Shown: positions 1 to 8,835, counted from the stretch's first letter. The stretch: 35,660 nucleotides of DNA from Thioalkalivibrio denitrificans (GCF_002000365.1 NZ_MVBK01000010.1:6773-42432); one strand, 5' to 3'. Notes: generated by a model from the sequence alone, not told the origin. A program made the numbers and translations.

Positions 1-2632
1 TCCGACAGGCTCCTAGTGCGGCGACTTTCGAGTGAAGATTCTCCACGATCTCCCGCTCATCGCGGCCGTAGCGCTCCGGATCCATGGGCTCACCGATGAT
101 CACCCGCACCCGTCCGGGCCGCGGCAGGATTCGTCCGGGCGGCATGGCCTCCCGGGTCCCCTCGATCCACACGGGGATCACCGGCACCGGCTGCGCCCGA
201 AGCACGAGGCCGATTCCCGGCCGGAACCGCTGCAGGGCGCCATCAGGGGAACGCTGACCCTCCGGGAACCAGATCAGGGTGTGGCCGCGCTTGAGGGCGG
301 TCGCCGCCAGTGCCAGGCTGCTGCGCGGCGCCGCGCCCGGGTCGATGGGCAGGACGCGCGCGATGCGGCTGAACCAGCGCGTGAGGCGACCGGAAAACAT
401 CAGTCCCGTCCATCCGGCCCAATACAGGGATTCCAACTGGCGTGCGCTGAGGCCCCGTATGAGCACCAGGGGATCGAGGGCGCTCAGGTGACGCGGCGCA
501 ATCAGGTAAGGGCCGTTGGTGGGGATGCGGCCACGGATCTCCACCCTGAGCAGGAGTCGGGTCGCCAGCCGCACGAGGCCCAGCAAGAAGCGCCCGGCGA
601 TCCTGCGCATGGGCCCGGGCGGGGTCAGTGCGTGTTCATGCTCCGGCTCCAGGAGTTCCTCCGGATGCGTGAGCGCCTCGGCCAGATCCTCGCCGCCTTC
701 ACCCGCCTCGGCAGCGCCCGCCGCCTCGCGCAGCAGGTCCCGCACCGTGCTCACCCGGGAGATCGCCGAATCGTCCAGTTCGATCCCTGCGTGCTCGCGC
801 AGGGCCAGGCTCAGATCCACCCAGCCGAGCGAGTCGATGTCGAGATCCCGGCTGAGCCCGCTGTCGGGAGTCAACCGCCGATCGTGAAAGCGCTTCGCCA
901 GATAGTTCCATGTGCCCTCGGCGGCCGGATCCGACAGCAACTGCTGATCCTCGGGGGACATGGATTCACGCGAGATGGGTTCGGGTGCCGCTTCGGAGAC
1001 GGCGTCGCCTTCGCCCAGCAGCTCGAACAGTTCCTTGAGCTTGTGGCGGCGCAGCTTGCCGAGGCGCGTGCGCGGCAGGGGGTCGAGGGCGAGGCGAACC
1101 GTGCCCGGCCGGTGGTGGCTCGGCAGCTCGCGCGCCGCTTCCTCCGCGGCCTTCTCGATGCGTTCGCGAAGGGCATCACCCGAGGCCTCGCTCAGCACCC
1201 CGGACTCCGGCACCACCACGGCCGCCAGGCGGTCTTCATGTGCCAGGATCCCCGCCTCGCGGATGTCCGCGGCCGCCGCCAGGGCCTTCTCCACGCGCTC
1301 GGGGTCCACGTTTTCGCCGCCCGAAAGCACGATCATGGCCGACTCGCGGCCGCGCAGGTACAGATACCCGTCCTTGTCCACCTCACCCGTGTCGCCGGTA
1401 TGAAACCAGCCGTCCTCGTCCAGATCCTTGGCGGTCTTCTCGGGAAGGTTCCAGTAGCCGCCGAAGACGTTCGGGCCCCGGGCCAGGACCTCGCCGGCCC
1501 CCTCACGGGCGTCGATGCGCAGCTCCACCCCGGGCAGGGCGATCCCGGCGCTCTCCAGCCGGATCCGGTCCGGCGGATTGAAGGTGAGAATGGGCGAGGT
1601 TTCGCTCAGTCCGTAGCCGGTGGCGACCTCCCAGCCCAGGCCCTGCAGCCTGCGGCCCAGATCCGGGTCAAGGGCCGCACCCCCGGACACCACCAGACGC
1701 AGATCCGGGGACAGGCGCTTGTGGAGGCCTGCGAACAGGCGGCGCCCCGCTCGCCAGCCCACCCGCCGGCGCATCGCCATGGACAGGCGCAGCAGGCCGT
1801 GGAACAGGGCTCCCGCCAGCCGCCCGCGGCCGGCAATGCGCTCCTCCAGCGCGTTCCAGACGGCTTCGTAGAGACGCGGCACCCCCAGCATGACCGTGGC
1901 TTCCCCCTCGCGCAGGGCGCGCACGATCTGCGGGCCCACCAGGGAGAAGGGGATGATGATCGTTGCCCCCAGGGTCAGGGGAATTAGGATGCCCACCGTG
2001 AAGGGGTAGACGTGATGGAACGGCAGCGGCACCAGGATGCGGTCCGCCTGATCCGCCAGGCCCTGTTCACACAGGGCCTCCACGTTGCTGCTCAGATTGC
2101 GATGAGTGAGCGGCACCCCCTTGGGCGGACCGGTGGTGCCGGAGGTATAGAAGATAGCCGCCAGGTCCTCTTCCCCGGCGACGGGCTCGGCGGTCGCCGA
2201 GGCGAGCAGGGTGTTCCAGGCCTCTGCGTCGTCCGCATCTCCTCCGAACAGGCGAAGTTGCGCGCGCAGATCCAGGTCCAGCCCCTTGATGCGCTCTCGC
2301 AACGCAGGCGTGGTGAAGACAAATGCCGGATCGCAATCGGCGAGGGCGTGTGCCAGATCCTCACCGGGCATCTGCACGTCCAGGGGCACCACCACACCGC
2401 CGGCGTTCATTACGCCAAGCGCCGAGACGATCCAGTCGGCGCTGTTGGGGGCCATGAGCACCACCCGATCACCGCGTTCAAGGTCCGCCTTGGCGAGGCC
2501 GGCGGCCAGCCGTCCGGCGCGCTCCAGAAGCTCGCCGCGGGTCATGGTCTCGATCGAGTCCCGGCCCAGCGCCGCCACGGCGGGCCGATCGGTGGGCGCG
2601 GAAGCTGCGGAAATCAGCTCAGCGAGGGTCAT
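1..2632 (-). CDS. Acyl-adenylate ligase / acyl carrier / 1-acylglycerol-phosphate acyltransferase fusion (3' end beyond window)
   Basis: Read from an ATG at 2632 without a stop to the window edge: 877 codons seen, C-terminus missing. Three modules follow one another. Residues ~1-530 are an ANL-superfamily AMP-binding enzyme with the P-loop YTSGTTGPPKG (~165) and a GYGLSETSP motif. Residues ~560-630 are a carrier domain with the phosphopantetheine serine in DIDSLGW (~600). Residues ~680-877 are a PlsC-type acyltransferase with HLSALD (HX4D, ~715) and FPEGQRS (~785). By family knowledge such a protein would activate a fatty acid as acyl-AMP, load it on its own carrier and pass it to a lysophospholipid, like bacterial Aas with a built-in ACP. 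The start overlaps the upstream PilZ gene by 14 bp, so the two are probably translationally coupled. Substrate unknown. An LplT-like MFS gene lies at 6353-7588. Confidence 0.9.
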   Translation of the reverse strand, partial: MTLAELISAASAPTDRPAVAALGRDSIETMTRGELLERAGRLAAGLAKADLERGDRVVLMAPNSADWIVSALGVMNAGGVVVPLDVQMPGEDLAHALADCDPAFVFTTPALRERIKGLDLDLRAQLRLFGGDADDAEAWNTLLASATAEPVAGEEDLAAIFYTSGTTGPPKGVPLTHRNLSSNVEALCEQGLADQADRILVPLPFHHVYPFTVGILIPLTLGATIIIPFSLVGPQIVRALREGEATVMLGVPRLYEAVWNALEERIAGRGRLAGALFHGLLRLSMAMRRRVGWRAGRRLFAGLHKRLSPDLRLVVSGGAALDPDLGRRLQGLGWEVATGYGLSETSPILTFNPPDRIRLESAGIALPGVELRIDAREGAGEVLARGPNVFGGYWNLPEKTAKDLDEDGWFHTGDTGEVDKDGYLYLRGRESAMIVLSGGENVDPERVEKALAAAADIREAGILAHEDRLAAVVVPESGVLSEASGDALRERIEKAAEEAARELPSHHRPGTVRLALDPLPRTRLGKLRRHKLKELFELLGEGDAVSEAAPEPISRESMSPEDQQLLSDPAAEGTWNYLAKRFHDRRLTPDSGLSRDLDIDSLGWVDLSLALREHAGIELDDSAISRVSTVRDLLREAAGAAEAGEGGEDLAEALTHPEELLEPEHEHALTPPGPMRRIAGRFLLGLVRLATRLLLRVEIRGRIPTNGPYLIAPRHLSALDPLVLIRGLSARQLESLYWAGWTGLMFSGRLTRWFSRIARVLPIDPGAAPRSSLALAATALKRGHTLIWFPEGQRSPDGALQRFRPGIGLVLRAQPVPVIPVWIEGTREAMPPGRILPRPGRVRVIIGEPMDPERYGRDEREIVENLHSKVAALGACR

Positions 2633-2975
2633 TGCCCTCGACCGTCGGGTGTGCGGAAGAATCGCGCAACAGATCCAGCAGGCCGTCGATGGCCGACGGA
2701 TCGGCGTTGTCGAACATGGCGCCGACACCGGTGTCGGTGACGCGCACCACAAAACAGTTCCAGATGCGGGTCGGTCCGGCGTCCTCTCTGTCCGGCCCGA
2801 ATATCAGCCGCAGGCGTGCATAACTAGTCAGGTCCGCACTGGGCATCTCCAGGTAAAGGCCGCTGAGGCTGACATCGCGAATCCGCCCGGTCACCTTGCG
2901 GCCCGGCATACCGGAAAGGTATTCGATCATGGCTCCCAGGTTCACCGGTTTGCGCGCCCCTTCGCGACGTTCCAT
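2619..2975 (-). CDS. PilZ-domain protein, probable c-di-GMP receptor
   Basis: 118 residues from an ATG at 2975 preceded by AGGAGGGCAAGA, a strong ribosome binding site; an upstream in-frame ATG at 3131 lacks one and would add low-complexity residues. The two PilZ signatures are visible: RxxxR (R4-R8, in RREGAR) and DxSxxG (DVSLSG). Known PilZ proteins bind cyclic-di-GMP with these residues and act as stand-alone adaptors. No second domain or membrane segment is seen. The gene overlaps the ligase/ACP/acyltransferase fusion by 14 bp, suggesting one mRNA and perhaps c-di-GMP control of that enzyme, which is inference only. Confidence 0.87.
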   Translation of the reverse strand: MERREGARKPVNLGAMIEYLSGMPGRKVTGRIRDVSLSGLYLEMPSADLTSYARLRLIFGPDREDAGPTRIWNCFVVRVTDTGVGAMFDNADPSAIDGLLDLLRDSSAHPTVEGNDPR

Positions 2976-3218
2976 TCTTGCCCTCCTGCTCCTGCCAAGG
3001 CCCGGCGGTTGTTCGGGCAATGCTGTCGCTGCCGCACAGGTTGCCCGGACGGACTTTCGGTGTGCCCGGTTGATCTCCAGAAGAAGTCTAGCAGACCGTC
3101 GGACTCGGCCACATACCGTGCTGCAAAGCATTGACTACCCTTAACCTGCATGTCACACCAAGGCGGGCGGCGGTGAGAAGTTGCCCCGTGACCACATTCA
3201 GCGCCCCGGAGGCATGCC

Positions 3219-4943
3219 GTGGCCAGACTCAACGCCGAGATCGCGGACAAGTTCAACCGTCTGGCGGATCTCCTGGAGATCGAGGGCGCCAACCCCTTCC
3301 GCGTCCGTGCCTATCGCAATGCCGCACGCACTGTAGGCAGCATGTCCCGAAGCATGGCCGACCTTATCGCCGAGGGCAGGGACCTCTCCGAACTGCCCGA
3401 TATCGGTGATGACCTGGCCGAAAAGATCGAGACCATCGTCAGGACCGGGCGGTTGCCCCTGCTGGAAGAGGTGGAGCAACGCACGCCGGCGGCCCTGAGC
3501 GATCTCATGAAGATCGGCGGCCTGGGCCCGAAGCGGGTCCAGACGCTCCATCGGGAACTTGGGATCGCGAGTGCGGAGGATCTCAGGCGTGCCGCGGATC
3601 AGGGCCGGATCCGAGGCCTAGAGGGCTTTGGCCCGAAGCTCGAGCAGACCATCCTGAGCCGGCTGGCGGGTACCCCGGGCTCCAAGGGCAAACGCCACCG
3701 GCTGATCGATGCCGAGGCAGTGGCCGAGCCGCTGGTAGCGTATCTCCGGGAGACCAAGGGCCTGAAGGACATCGTTGTGGCTGGCAGCTATCGGCGGCGC
3801 AGGGAGACGGTCGGGGATCTGGATATCCTGGTCACCGCCCGCAAGGGCACGCCCGTCATGGACCGGCTGGCGGCCTACGACCAGGTCTCGGAGGTGATCT
3901 CACAGGGCACGACCCGCTCGACGGTGATCCTGCGTTCCGGCATGCAGGTGGACCTGCGTGTCGTGCCCCAGGTGGCCTATGGCGCCGCGCTGCATTACTT
4001 CACCGGCTCCAAGGCGCATAACATCGCGGTGCGCAAGCTGGCGGTCGACCGGGGCCTCAAGCTCAACGAATACGGTGTGTTCCGTGGCGACAAGCGGGTC
4101 GGCGGGCGTTCCGAGAAGGAGGTCTTTGGCAGCGTCGACCTCCCGTACATCGAGCCTGAACTGCGCGAGAACAATGGAGAGTTCGAGGCCGGGGCAAAAG
4201 GCCGGCTGCCGAGGCTCATCACCCTGGACCGCATCCGCGGGGATCTGCACTGCCACACCACCGCCACCGATGGCCGCGACACCCTGGAGGACATAGTGGA
4301 GGCGGCCCGCGAGCGCGGCTACGAATATGTCTCCATCAACGACCATTCACGCCGCGTCGCTGTGGCACACGGCCTCGACACCAAGCGTCTGCTCGCCCAG
4401 ATCCGCGCCATCGACAGGCTGAACGAAAGGCTCGATGACATCGTCGTGCTCAAGTCCGTCGAGGTGGACATCCTGGACGACGGCGCCCTGGACCTGCCCG
4501 ACGATGTACTCAAGGAACTCGACTTCACGGTGTGCGCCGTACACTACCGGTTCAACCTGTCGCGCCGGAAGCAGACCGAGCGCATCCTGCGCGCCATGGA
4601 CAACCCGCATTTCAACATCCTCGCCCATCCCAGCGGGCGGCTCATCGGCAGGCGCGAACCCTACGAGGTGGATATGGAGCGCATTATGAAGCGGGCCGCG
4701 GAATGCGGCTGCTTCCTGGAACTCAACGCCCAGCCGGACCGACTCGACATGGACGACAGCGCCTGCAAGATGGCGCGTGACATGGGGGTCAAGGTCGCCA
4801 TCAGCACCGATGCGCACCGCACCGGCGATCTCGATCTCATGCGCTTCGGCATCGGCCAGGCGCGCCGTGGCTGGCTGGAGCCGGACGACGTGATCAACAC
4901 CCGACCGCTCAAGGAACTGAAAAGGCTGCTCAAACGGCACTGA
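3219..4943 (+). CDS. polX: Family X DNA polymerase / PHP-domain 3'-5' exonuclease
   Basis: 574 residues, the usual length of bacterial PolX. The start is GTG at 3219 with GGAGG seven bases upstream. Helix-hairpin-helix segments lie at ~52-75 and ~93-112. The polymerase core has the GS motif (189-190) and the carboxylates D200, D202 and D245. The C-terminal PHP domain keeps the metal ligands: H344 and H346 in DLHCH, DH at 375-376, E415, H442, H470, and D531/H533. All catalytic positions appear intact, so an active gap-filling polymerase with proofreading in base-excision repair is expected. It is transcribed divergently from the PilZ gene and followed by a 128-bp gap. Confidence 0.95.
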   Translation: MARLNAEIADKFNRLADLLEIEGANPFRVRAYRNAARTVGSMSRSMADLIAEGRDLSELPDIGDDLAEKIETIVRTGRLPLLEEVEQRTPAALSDLMKIGGLGPKRVQTLHRELGIASAEDLRRAADQGRIRGLEGFGPKLEQTILSRLAGTPGSKGKRHRLIDAEAVAEPLVAYLRETKGLKDIVVAGSYRRRRETVGDLDILVTARKGTPVMDRLAAYDQVSEVISQGTTRSTVILRSGMQVDLRVVPQVAYGAALHYFTGSKAHNIAVRKLAVDRGLKLNEYGVFRGDKRVGGRSEKEVFGSVDLPYIEPELRENNGEFEAGAKGRLPRLITLDRIRGDLHCHTTATDGRDTLEDIVEAARERGYEYVSINDHSRRVAVAHGLDTKRLLAQIRAIDRLNERLDDIVVLKSVEVDILDDGALDLPDDVLKELDFTVCAVHYRFNLSRRKQTERILRAMDNPHFNILAHPSGRLIGRREPYEVDMERIMKRAAECGCFLELNAQPDRLDMDDSACKMARDMGVKVAISTDAHRTGDLDLMRFGIGQARRGWLEPDDVINTRPLKELKRLLKRH

Positions 4944-4964
4944 GACGCCGAGGGGAAGGAGACG

Positions 4965-5010
4965 AAAGCCGATAACTGCCTTCCAAGGATGAAAACGGGT
5001 GGCTTTTTTT
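4965..5010 (+). terminator. Possible weak terminator after polX
   Basis: AAAGCC (about 4965-4970) pairs with GGCTTT at 5001-5006, which runs straight into a stretch of seven Ts. The loop is long (about 30 nt) and the stem short, so this is only a weak candidate for the end of polX transcription. Confidence 0.3.
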
Positions 5011-5071
5011 GAGCTAGAAGACTCTGAAACAATGGGTTTCAACGGTCCACCCCGAACGATCAGGAGCACTC

Positions 5072-5689
5072 ATGCAGCCAGACCGTTCCGCTCTCGGTGA
5101 CGCGATCGCCGTCCTCACGCGTCCCAGGGAGTTTTACCGCACCATGCCCAGGGGAACGGGGGTTCTGGAGCCCTTGCTGTTCCTGGTGGTGGTCGGCATG
5201 ATCACCGGTGCTGTTCACCTGGGTGTCGCGCGCCTTTTCCCGGGTCAGGTGATCGACCCGGGCCTGGAAATTCTGCTGCTCGCGCCGGTGGTGCTGATGG
5301 TGCTTAGCTTGGTGATCGGCAGCCTCCTTCACCTGGTCTGGAAACTGCTGGGCTCCGGAGAACCCTTTGAAACTGCCTTCCGGTGCGTCGCATACGCCAT
5401 GGCGATCGCACCTGTCGCGGTCGTTGTGGGCATGCTGCCTTACATGGGGACGCTGATCGTGGTGCTGTGGTGGGCGTTGTTGCAGGCCCTGGCGAGTATC
5501 GAAGTACATGGCATCGCTGAGCCCGTGGCGGTTGCGGTGTTTGGCATCATCGCCGTGCTCCTGATCCTGCTTGGAGTAACGCTTGAGCTCGCAGTACATG
5601 AAATGCAGCGAGGGGGGGAACTTCATGTGGCGGCCGGCAGCCGCGCTGCCCTGGAAGCACGATCCAGCCTGTCTGAACTGGTGACGTAG
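5072..5689 (+). CDS. YIP1-family integral membrane protein
   Basis: 205 residues; ATG at 5072 with AGGAG seven bases upstream. About five hydrophobic segments can be seen (~33-54, 67-90, 106-124, 126-144, 150-172) after a short soluble N-terminus with a LTRPREFYRTMP segment. That N-terminal pattern followed by several helices resembles bacterial YIP1-domain proteins, whose function is mostly unknown. The tail (~175-205) is hydrophilic. It sits alone between polX and the PfpI gene on the same strand, and no partner is evident. Confidence 0.75.
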   Translation: MQPDRSALGDAIAVLTRPREFYRTMPRGTGVLEPLLFLVVVGMITGAVHLGVARLFPGQVIDPGLEILLLAPVVLMVLSLVIGSLLHLVWKLLGSGEPFETAFRCVAYAMAIAPVAVVVGMLPYMGTLIVVLWWALLQALASIEVHGIAEPVAVAVFGIIAVLLILLGVTLELAVHEMQRGGELHVAAGSRAALEARSSLSELVT

Positions 5690-5778
5690 AGGGTCCGCGA
5701 AGCGATTGGCATGCTTCTGCGTCAGTGAAGTTTCCGGGCGAAAGCTATCATTGAGATTTTGTCTTTGGAGAACGTGCC

Positions 5779-6294
5779 ATGAGCCTAGATGAGAAAAAAG
5801 TCGCGATCCTCGTTGAGGACGATTACCAGGAGCTGGAACTGCACTATCCGCGGCTGCGCTTGCTGGAGGCGGGAGTGCGGGTCCTCGTAGTAGGCGCCGG
5901 CAAGCCGGAATACACCAGTGCAAAGGGGTACACGGTCCGGTCAGACGTCAGTGCCGAAGAGGTTGATCCGGGCGATCTGGATGCGTTGATCATCCCCGGC
6001 GGTATGGCGCCCGACAAGATGCGTCGCCATCGCGCGATGGTCGACCTGGTGCGGGCCGTGCATGACCGGGGCAAGCCGGTGGCCTGGATCTGCCACGGGG
6101 GATGGATGGCGGTATCCGCTGGTATTCTGCGCGGTCGGCGTGCGACCTCATTCCACTCGATCCGGGATGACATGGTCAACGCGGGAGCCGATTGGCGTGA
6201 CGAGGAAGTCGTGCAGGATGGGAACCTGATCAGTAGCCGCACTCCGGATGATCTGCCTGCATTCTGTCGTGCCTTGCTCGAGTCCCTGGCATGA
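5779..6294 (+). CDS. DJ-1/PfpI family protein (class I glutamine amidotransferase-like)
   Basis: 171 residues, typical for stand-alone PfpI/YhbO-like proteins. ATG at 5779 follows TTTGGAGAACGTGCC. The nucleophile elbow is AWICHGGW with C105-H106, and the later TSFHSIRDDMVNAGADW block is characteristic of the subfamily. In PfpI and YhbO a glutamate (FED/FEE) assists the cysteine. Aligning by eye, that place here is Q17 in DDYQELEL, so this is a YQE-type subgroup with possibly altered chemistry. Family members have been linked to protein or nucleotide deglycation and stress protection; which activity applies here is unknown. It is convergent with the MFS gene. Confidence 0.9.
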   Translation: MSLDEKKVAILVEDDYQELELHYPRLRLLEAGVRVLVVGAGKPEYTSAKGYTVRSDVSAEEVDPGDLDALIIPGGMAPDKMRRHRAMVDLVRAVHDRGKPVAWICHGGWMAVSAGILRGRRATSFHSIRDDMVNAGADWRDEEVVQDGNLISSRTPDDLPAFCRALLESLA

Positions 6295-6352
6295 CTATAG
6301 AGGTGTCCATCCACGCACCGGCCGGGATGAATAGACCAAGGCGTTGCCGTGA

Positions 6353-7588
6353 TCACTGGTCGCGCCTGCATCGCGAAAAGAGATGGATGGTGTAGACACC
6401 CGCCGCTATCGAGGCAAGCCCGGATAGGGCGAACATGTGGCTGGGCGCCGCTCCCAGCGGGCCGGTGAGGATCCAGAAAAGTACCGGTGCCACGAGCATG
6501 GCTGAAAAGGCCAGGAAGTTGCTGGCGGCGATGAACCGGGCGCGCCGACTGGCGGGACTCTTGTTCTGGAGGTAGGCGGACATCGGCACGATAAAGAATC
6601 CGGCGCCAACGCCCAGCAGGAAGGACAGCGCGAGGGTTGCCGCATAGCTGCCGACCGCGAACAACATGAGAAAGCTGAACACGCCCACGGCAATCATCCC
6701 CGCCGGCACATGCCTCATCTCAATCCGCTCTCCAGCCAGGTGGCCCGCAACGATGCTGCCGATGCCGATACCCACTGCCAGTACGGTCAGGATGATGCCG
6801 GTGTGCATTTCGCCGACCTGCAGCTGCAGCTCGGCAAACAGCGGTACGTTGAGCTGGTACAGGGTTCCCAGCGCCCAGAACAAGGCGATTCCCAATACGA
6901 CCAGGAACAACACACGGAAGTGACGAATCTCTCCGATGGCCGCCCTGACATCGGCAAAAGCATTGAGCCGGAATGGGGCTGGATCATCCTGGGCTTCGGT
7001 GGGTGTGATAAACAGGCTGGAGACCAGGCCCAGGATGGAAAAGAGCACGATGACCATCGCAGGAATCCACAACGCATCTCCGGCCCACTCCATGATGAAT
7101 CCGGCCAATGCAGTCCCCAGGATGATCGCGAGGAAGGTCCATAGCTGCATGTGCCCATTGGCTCGCGACAATTCCTCCTCGCGCACGATCTCCGGGAGGA
7201 TGCCGAATTTCACCGGACTGAAGAACGTGCTTTGCAGCCCCATCAGAAACAGGGTGATGAACAGACCGGTCATGTTATTCAGTATCAGCATCACCGCCGC
7301 GATCATGAGGATCCCCGCCTCAGCCAGCCTGGTACTGATGATCACGGCCTTCTTGCTGTAGCGATCTCCGATAAATCCCGCATAGGGAGAGAACAGCACG
7401 AATGGAAGCAGGAATATGAAGCCGACAAGGCTGTAGTAGAACGTTTCTGCTCCATCGGCGACGTAAACACGAATCGCGAGAAAGATGAAGACCAGCCGAA
7501 AGTAATTGTCATTCAGGGCATTGATGAACACCGTCACCATCAAGGCCGCGAAGCCCTTGGTTCTGATGTCGGATGGACTAGCCCGCAT
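6353..7588 (-). CDS. LplT-like major facilitator superfamily transporter
   Basis: 411 residues from the ATG at 7588, with around twelve hydrophobic stretches and the MFS loop motif GDRYSKK between helices 2 and 3. The N-terminal FINALNDNYFR matches the GAFNDNxFK signature of LplT and of the MFS part of Aas-type fusions, so lysophospholipid flipping is a reasonable but unproven role. The oddity is the start: the ATG and next two codons lie in the end of a 180-bp palindromic repeat (7580-7759), so the native 5' end may have been replaced. In-frame TTG/ATG at codons 16-17 is the only nearby alternative and would remove part of the conserved first helix. Confidence 0.88.
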   Translation of the reverse strand: MRASPSDIRTKGFAALMVTVFINALNDNYFRLVFIFLAIRVYVADGAETFYYSLVGFIFLLPFVLFSPYAGFIGDRYSKKAVIISTRLAEAGILMIAAVMLILNNMTGLFITLFLMGLQSTFFSPVKFGILPEIVREEELSRANGHMQLWTFLAIILGTALAGFIMEWAGDALWIPAMVIVLFSILGLVSSLFITPTEAQDDPAPFRLNAFADVRAAIGEIRHFRVLFLVVLGIALFWALGTLYQLNVPLFAELQLQVGEMHTGIILTVLAVGIGIGSIVAGHLAGERIEMRHVPAGMIAVGVFSFLMLFAVGSYAATLALSFLLGVGAGFFIVPMSAYLQNKSPASRRARFIAASNFLAFSAMLVAPVLFWILTGPLGAAPSHMFALSGLASIAAGVYTIHLFSRCRRDQ

Positions 7589-7759
7589 ACCTCACCACCC
7601 TTCTACTGCGGCCGCCGATCTGCGCGCTGTGACGGGGCGTGCTCGCTTCAGCCGGCTTGACGTAGTGCCGGCTACGCCGGCGCCGTCTTCCGTTCCGCGC
7701 GCCCCGCCACAGCGGCATCTCGACACCCTCGCTACGAACGGTGGTGAGATATGCGGGCT
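7580..7759. repeat. 180-bp palindromic MITE-like repeat, copy A
   Basis: Exactly 180 bp with about 20-bp terminal inverted repeats (AGCCCGCATATCTCACCACC and its complement; one end differs by a base). It also contains an inner inverted repeat and a CGTAG/CTACG centre. Flanking bases make CTAGCCC at one end and GGGCTAG at the other, compatible with a TA target duplication. It is inverted relative to copy B at 18081-18260, differing at about 16 positions and with no indels. No transposase is encoded, so it would be non-autonomous. It lies between the divergent MFS and gpmA genes and overlaps the MFS start codon. Confidence 0.85.
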
Positions 7760-7779
7760 AGCCCCGCATATCTCACCGG
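7760..7779. repeat. Partial inverted end of the same repeat, abutting copy A
   Basis: Immediately after copy A the sequence reads AGCCCCGCATATCTCACCG, a second end of the same element facing the first. Together they form a near-perfect palindrome centred on CTAG at about 7760. This looks like the remnant of a second insertion or of a circular or tandem junction. Confidence 0.7.
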
Positions 7780-8058
7780 GCGGACACCGGCTGGCGCGCA
7801 ACAGGTGGAAACATACGAAGAATGCCTTGGAATGGGTGCCGATCTCAGCATGACAGACTGTCTCCGCCGGTGTCCTGTCGCGGTTCAGGCTCAATTACCG
7901 GGTGGGTTCGTGCCGCACTTCTAACGCGTGAAAGTTTGCCATGGTACGCTCGTTGTTTACAGAAGGATGCCGGCGCCCTTGTCATCAAGGCGCATGGCAG
8001 CAATCGCGCTCGCTTGACCAATGCAGAACCGCTCCTGCAAAGGAGAGGAGGTATCCAA
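7780..8058. other. Intergenic leader between repeat copy A and gpmA
   Basis: No convincing gene is seen; an in-frame upstream ATG for gpmA at 7822 would add 79 unconserved residues. GGACACCGGC (~7792) and GCCGGTGTCC (~7867) form a widely spaced inverted repeat. The gpmA promoter presumably lies here, but no confident -35/-10 pair was recognised. Confidence 0.4.
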
Positions 8059-8793
8059 ATGCCCCGCATCGTCCTCATGCGCCATGGCCAGAGCACCTGG
8101 AATCAGCGCAAGCTCTTTACCGGATGGGTGGACGTGGACCTGACCGATGAGGGCAGGGGTCAGGCCACCGATGCCGCCGGGGTATTGGCGGCCGAGGGGA
8201 TCAGGCCCGATCTGTGCTTCACCTCGGTGCAGATCCGGGCCATACGCACGCTCTGGATCGTCCTCGACGGCCTGAACATGGATTGGTTGCCCGTGGTTCG
8301 CGACTGGCGCCTCAACGAGCGCCACTACGGAGCACTCCAGGGCTTCAGCAAGGCGGAGATCGCCGATCTGGTCGGCGAGGAACAGGTCCGCATCTGGCGG
8401 CGTTCGTGGGACGTGCGCCCGCCGCTGCTCGATCCGGAGGACCCCCGCTTTCCCGGCAACGATCCGCGCTACGCGGAACTGTCGGCCGATCAGTGGCCGC
8501 GCGGCGAGAGCCTCAAGGACACGGTGGACCGCCTGGCGCCGGCCTGGACGGGGCCCGTGCGCCACGCCCTGGAGCAGGGCCGCACACCCCTGATCGTGGC
8601 CCACGGCAACTCCCTGCGTGGCGTGGTGAAGATCCTCGACCGCATCCCCGATGAGGTCATTCCGCGGGTCGAGATCCCCGTGGGCAGGCCGCTGCTTTAT
8701 GAACTCGATGATGCACTGCAGCCGCTGGAGAGCCGATATCTCGGCCCGGTGCCCAAGGGGACGATACTGCCACGCGACGTGCCGCGTTCGTAA
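8059..8793 (+). CDS. gpmA: 2,3-bisphosphoglycerate-dependent phosphoglycerate mutase
   Basis: 244 residues; ATG at 8059 with AGGAGAGGAGG just upstream. It interconverts 3- and 2-phosphoglycerate in glycolysis and gluconeogenesis in the cytoplasm. Visible family features are the phospho-acceptor H9 in LMRHGQSTWN, FTGWVDVDLT (20-29), R60, E87 in WRLNERHYGALQG, WRRSWDVRPP, and the second catalytic histidine H182 in VAHGNSLRG. The fingerprint is that of the cofactor-dependent form, not GpmI. It lies divergent from the MFS gene and convergent with the GH65 gene, apparently as a single-gene unit. Confidence 0.95.
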   Translation: MPRIVLMRHGQSTWNQRKLFTGWVDVDLTDEGRGQATDAAGVLAAEGIRPDLCFTSVQIRAIRTLWIVLDGLNMDWLPVVRDWRLNERHYGALQGFSKAEIADLVGEEQVRIWRRSWDVRPPLLDPEDPRFPGNDPRYAELSADQWPRGESLKDTVDRLAPAWTGPVRHALEQGRTPLIVAHGNSLRGVVKILDRIPDEVIPRVEIPVGRPLLYELDDALQPLESRYLGPVPKGTILPRDVPRS

Positions 8794-8835
8794 GGCAGGT
8801 GCGCTTCGCTTATCCGCCCGACGCGCGGTCATTCG

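Noticed and set aside
32-1987. Long plus-strand reading frame of 651 codons
   Set aside because: It lies antisense to the ligase/ACP/acyltransferase gene, shows low-complexity Arg/Gly/Gln composition and no domain. It is an artefact of high GC at third positions.
7592-7894. Shared reading frame ending SAAAVEGW present in both 180-bp repeat copies (also 18054-18248)
   Set aside because: The frame is conserved only because the repeat DNA is conserved; neither copy has its own credible start signal, so I do not call a repeat-encoded peptide.
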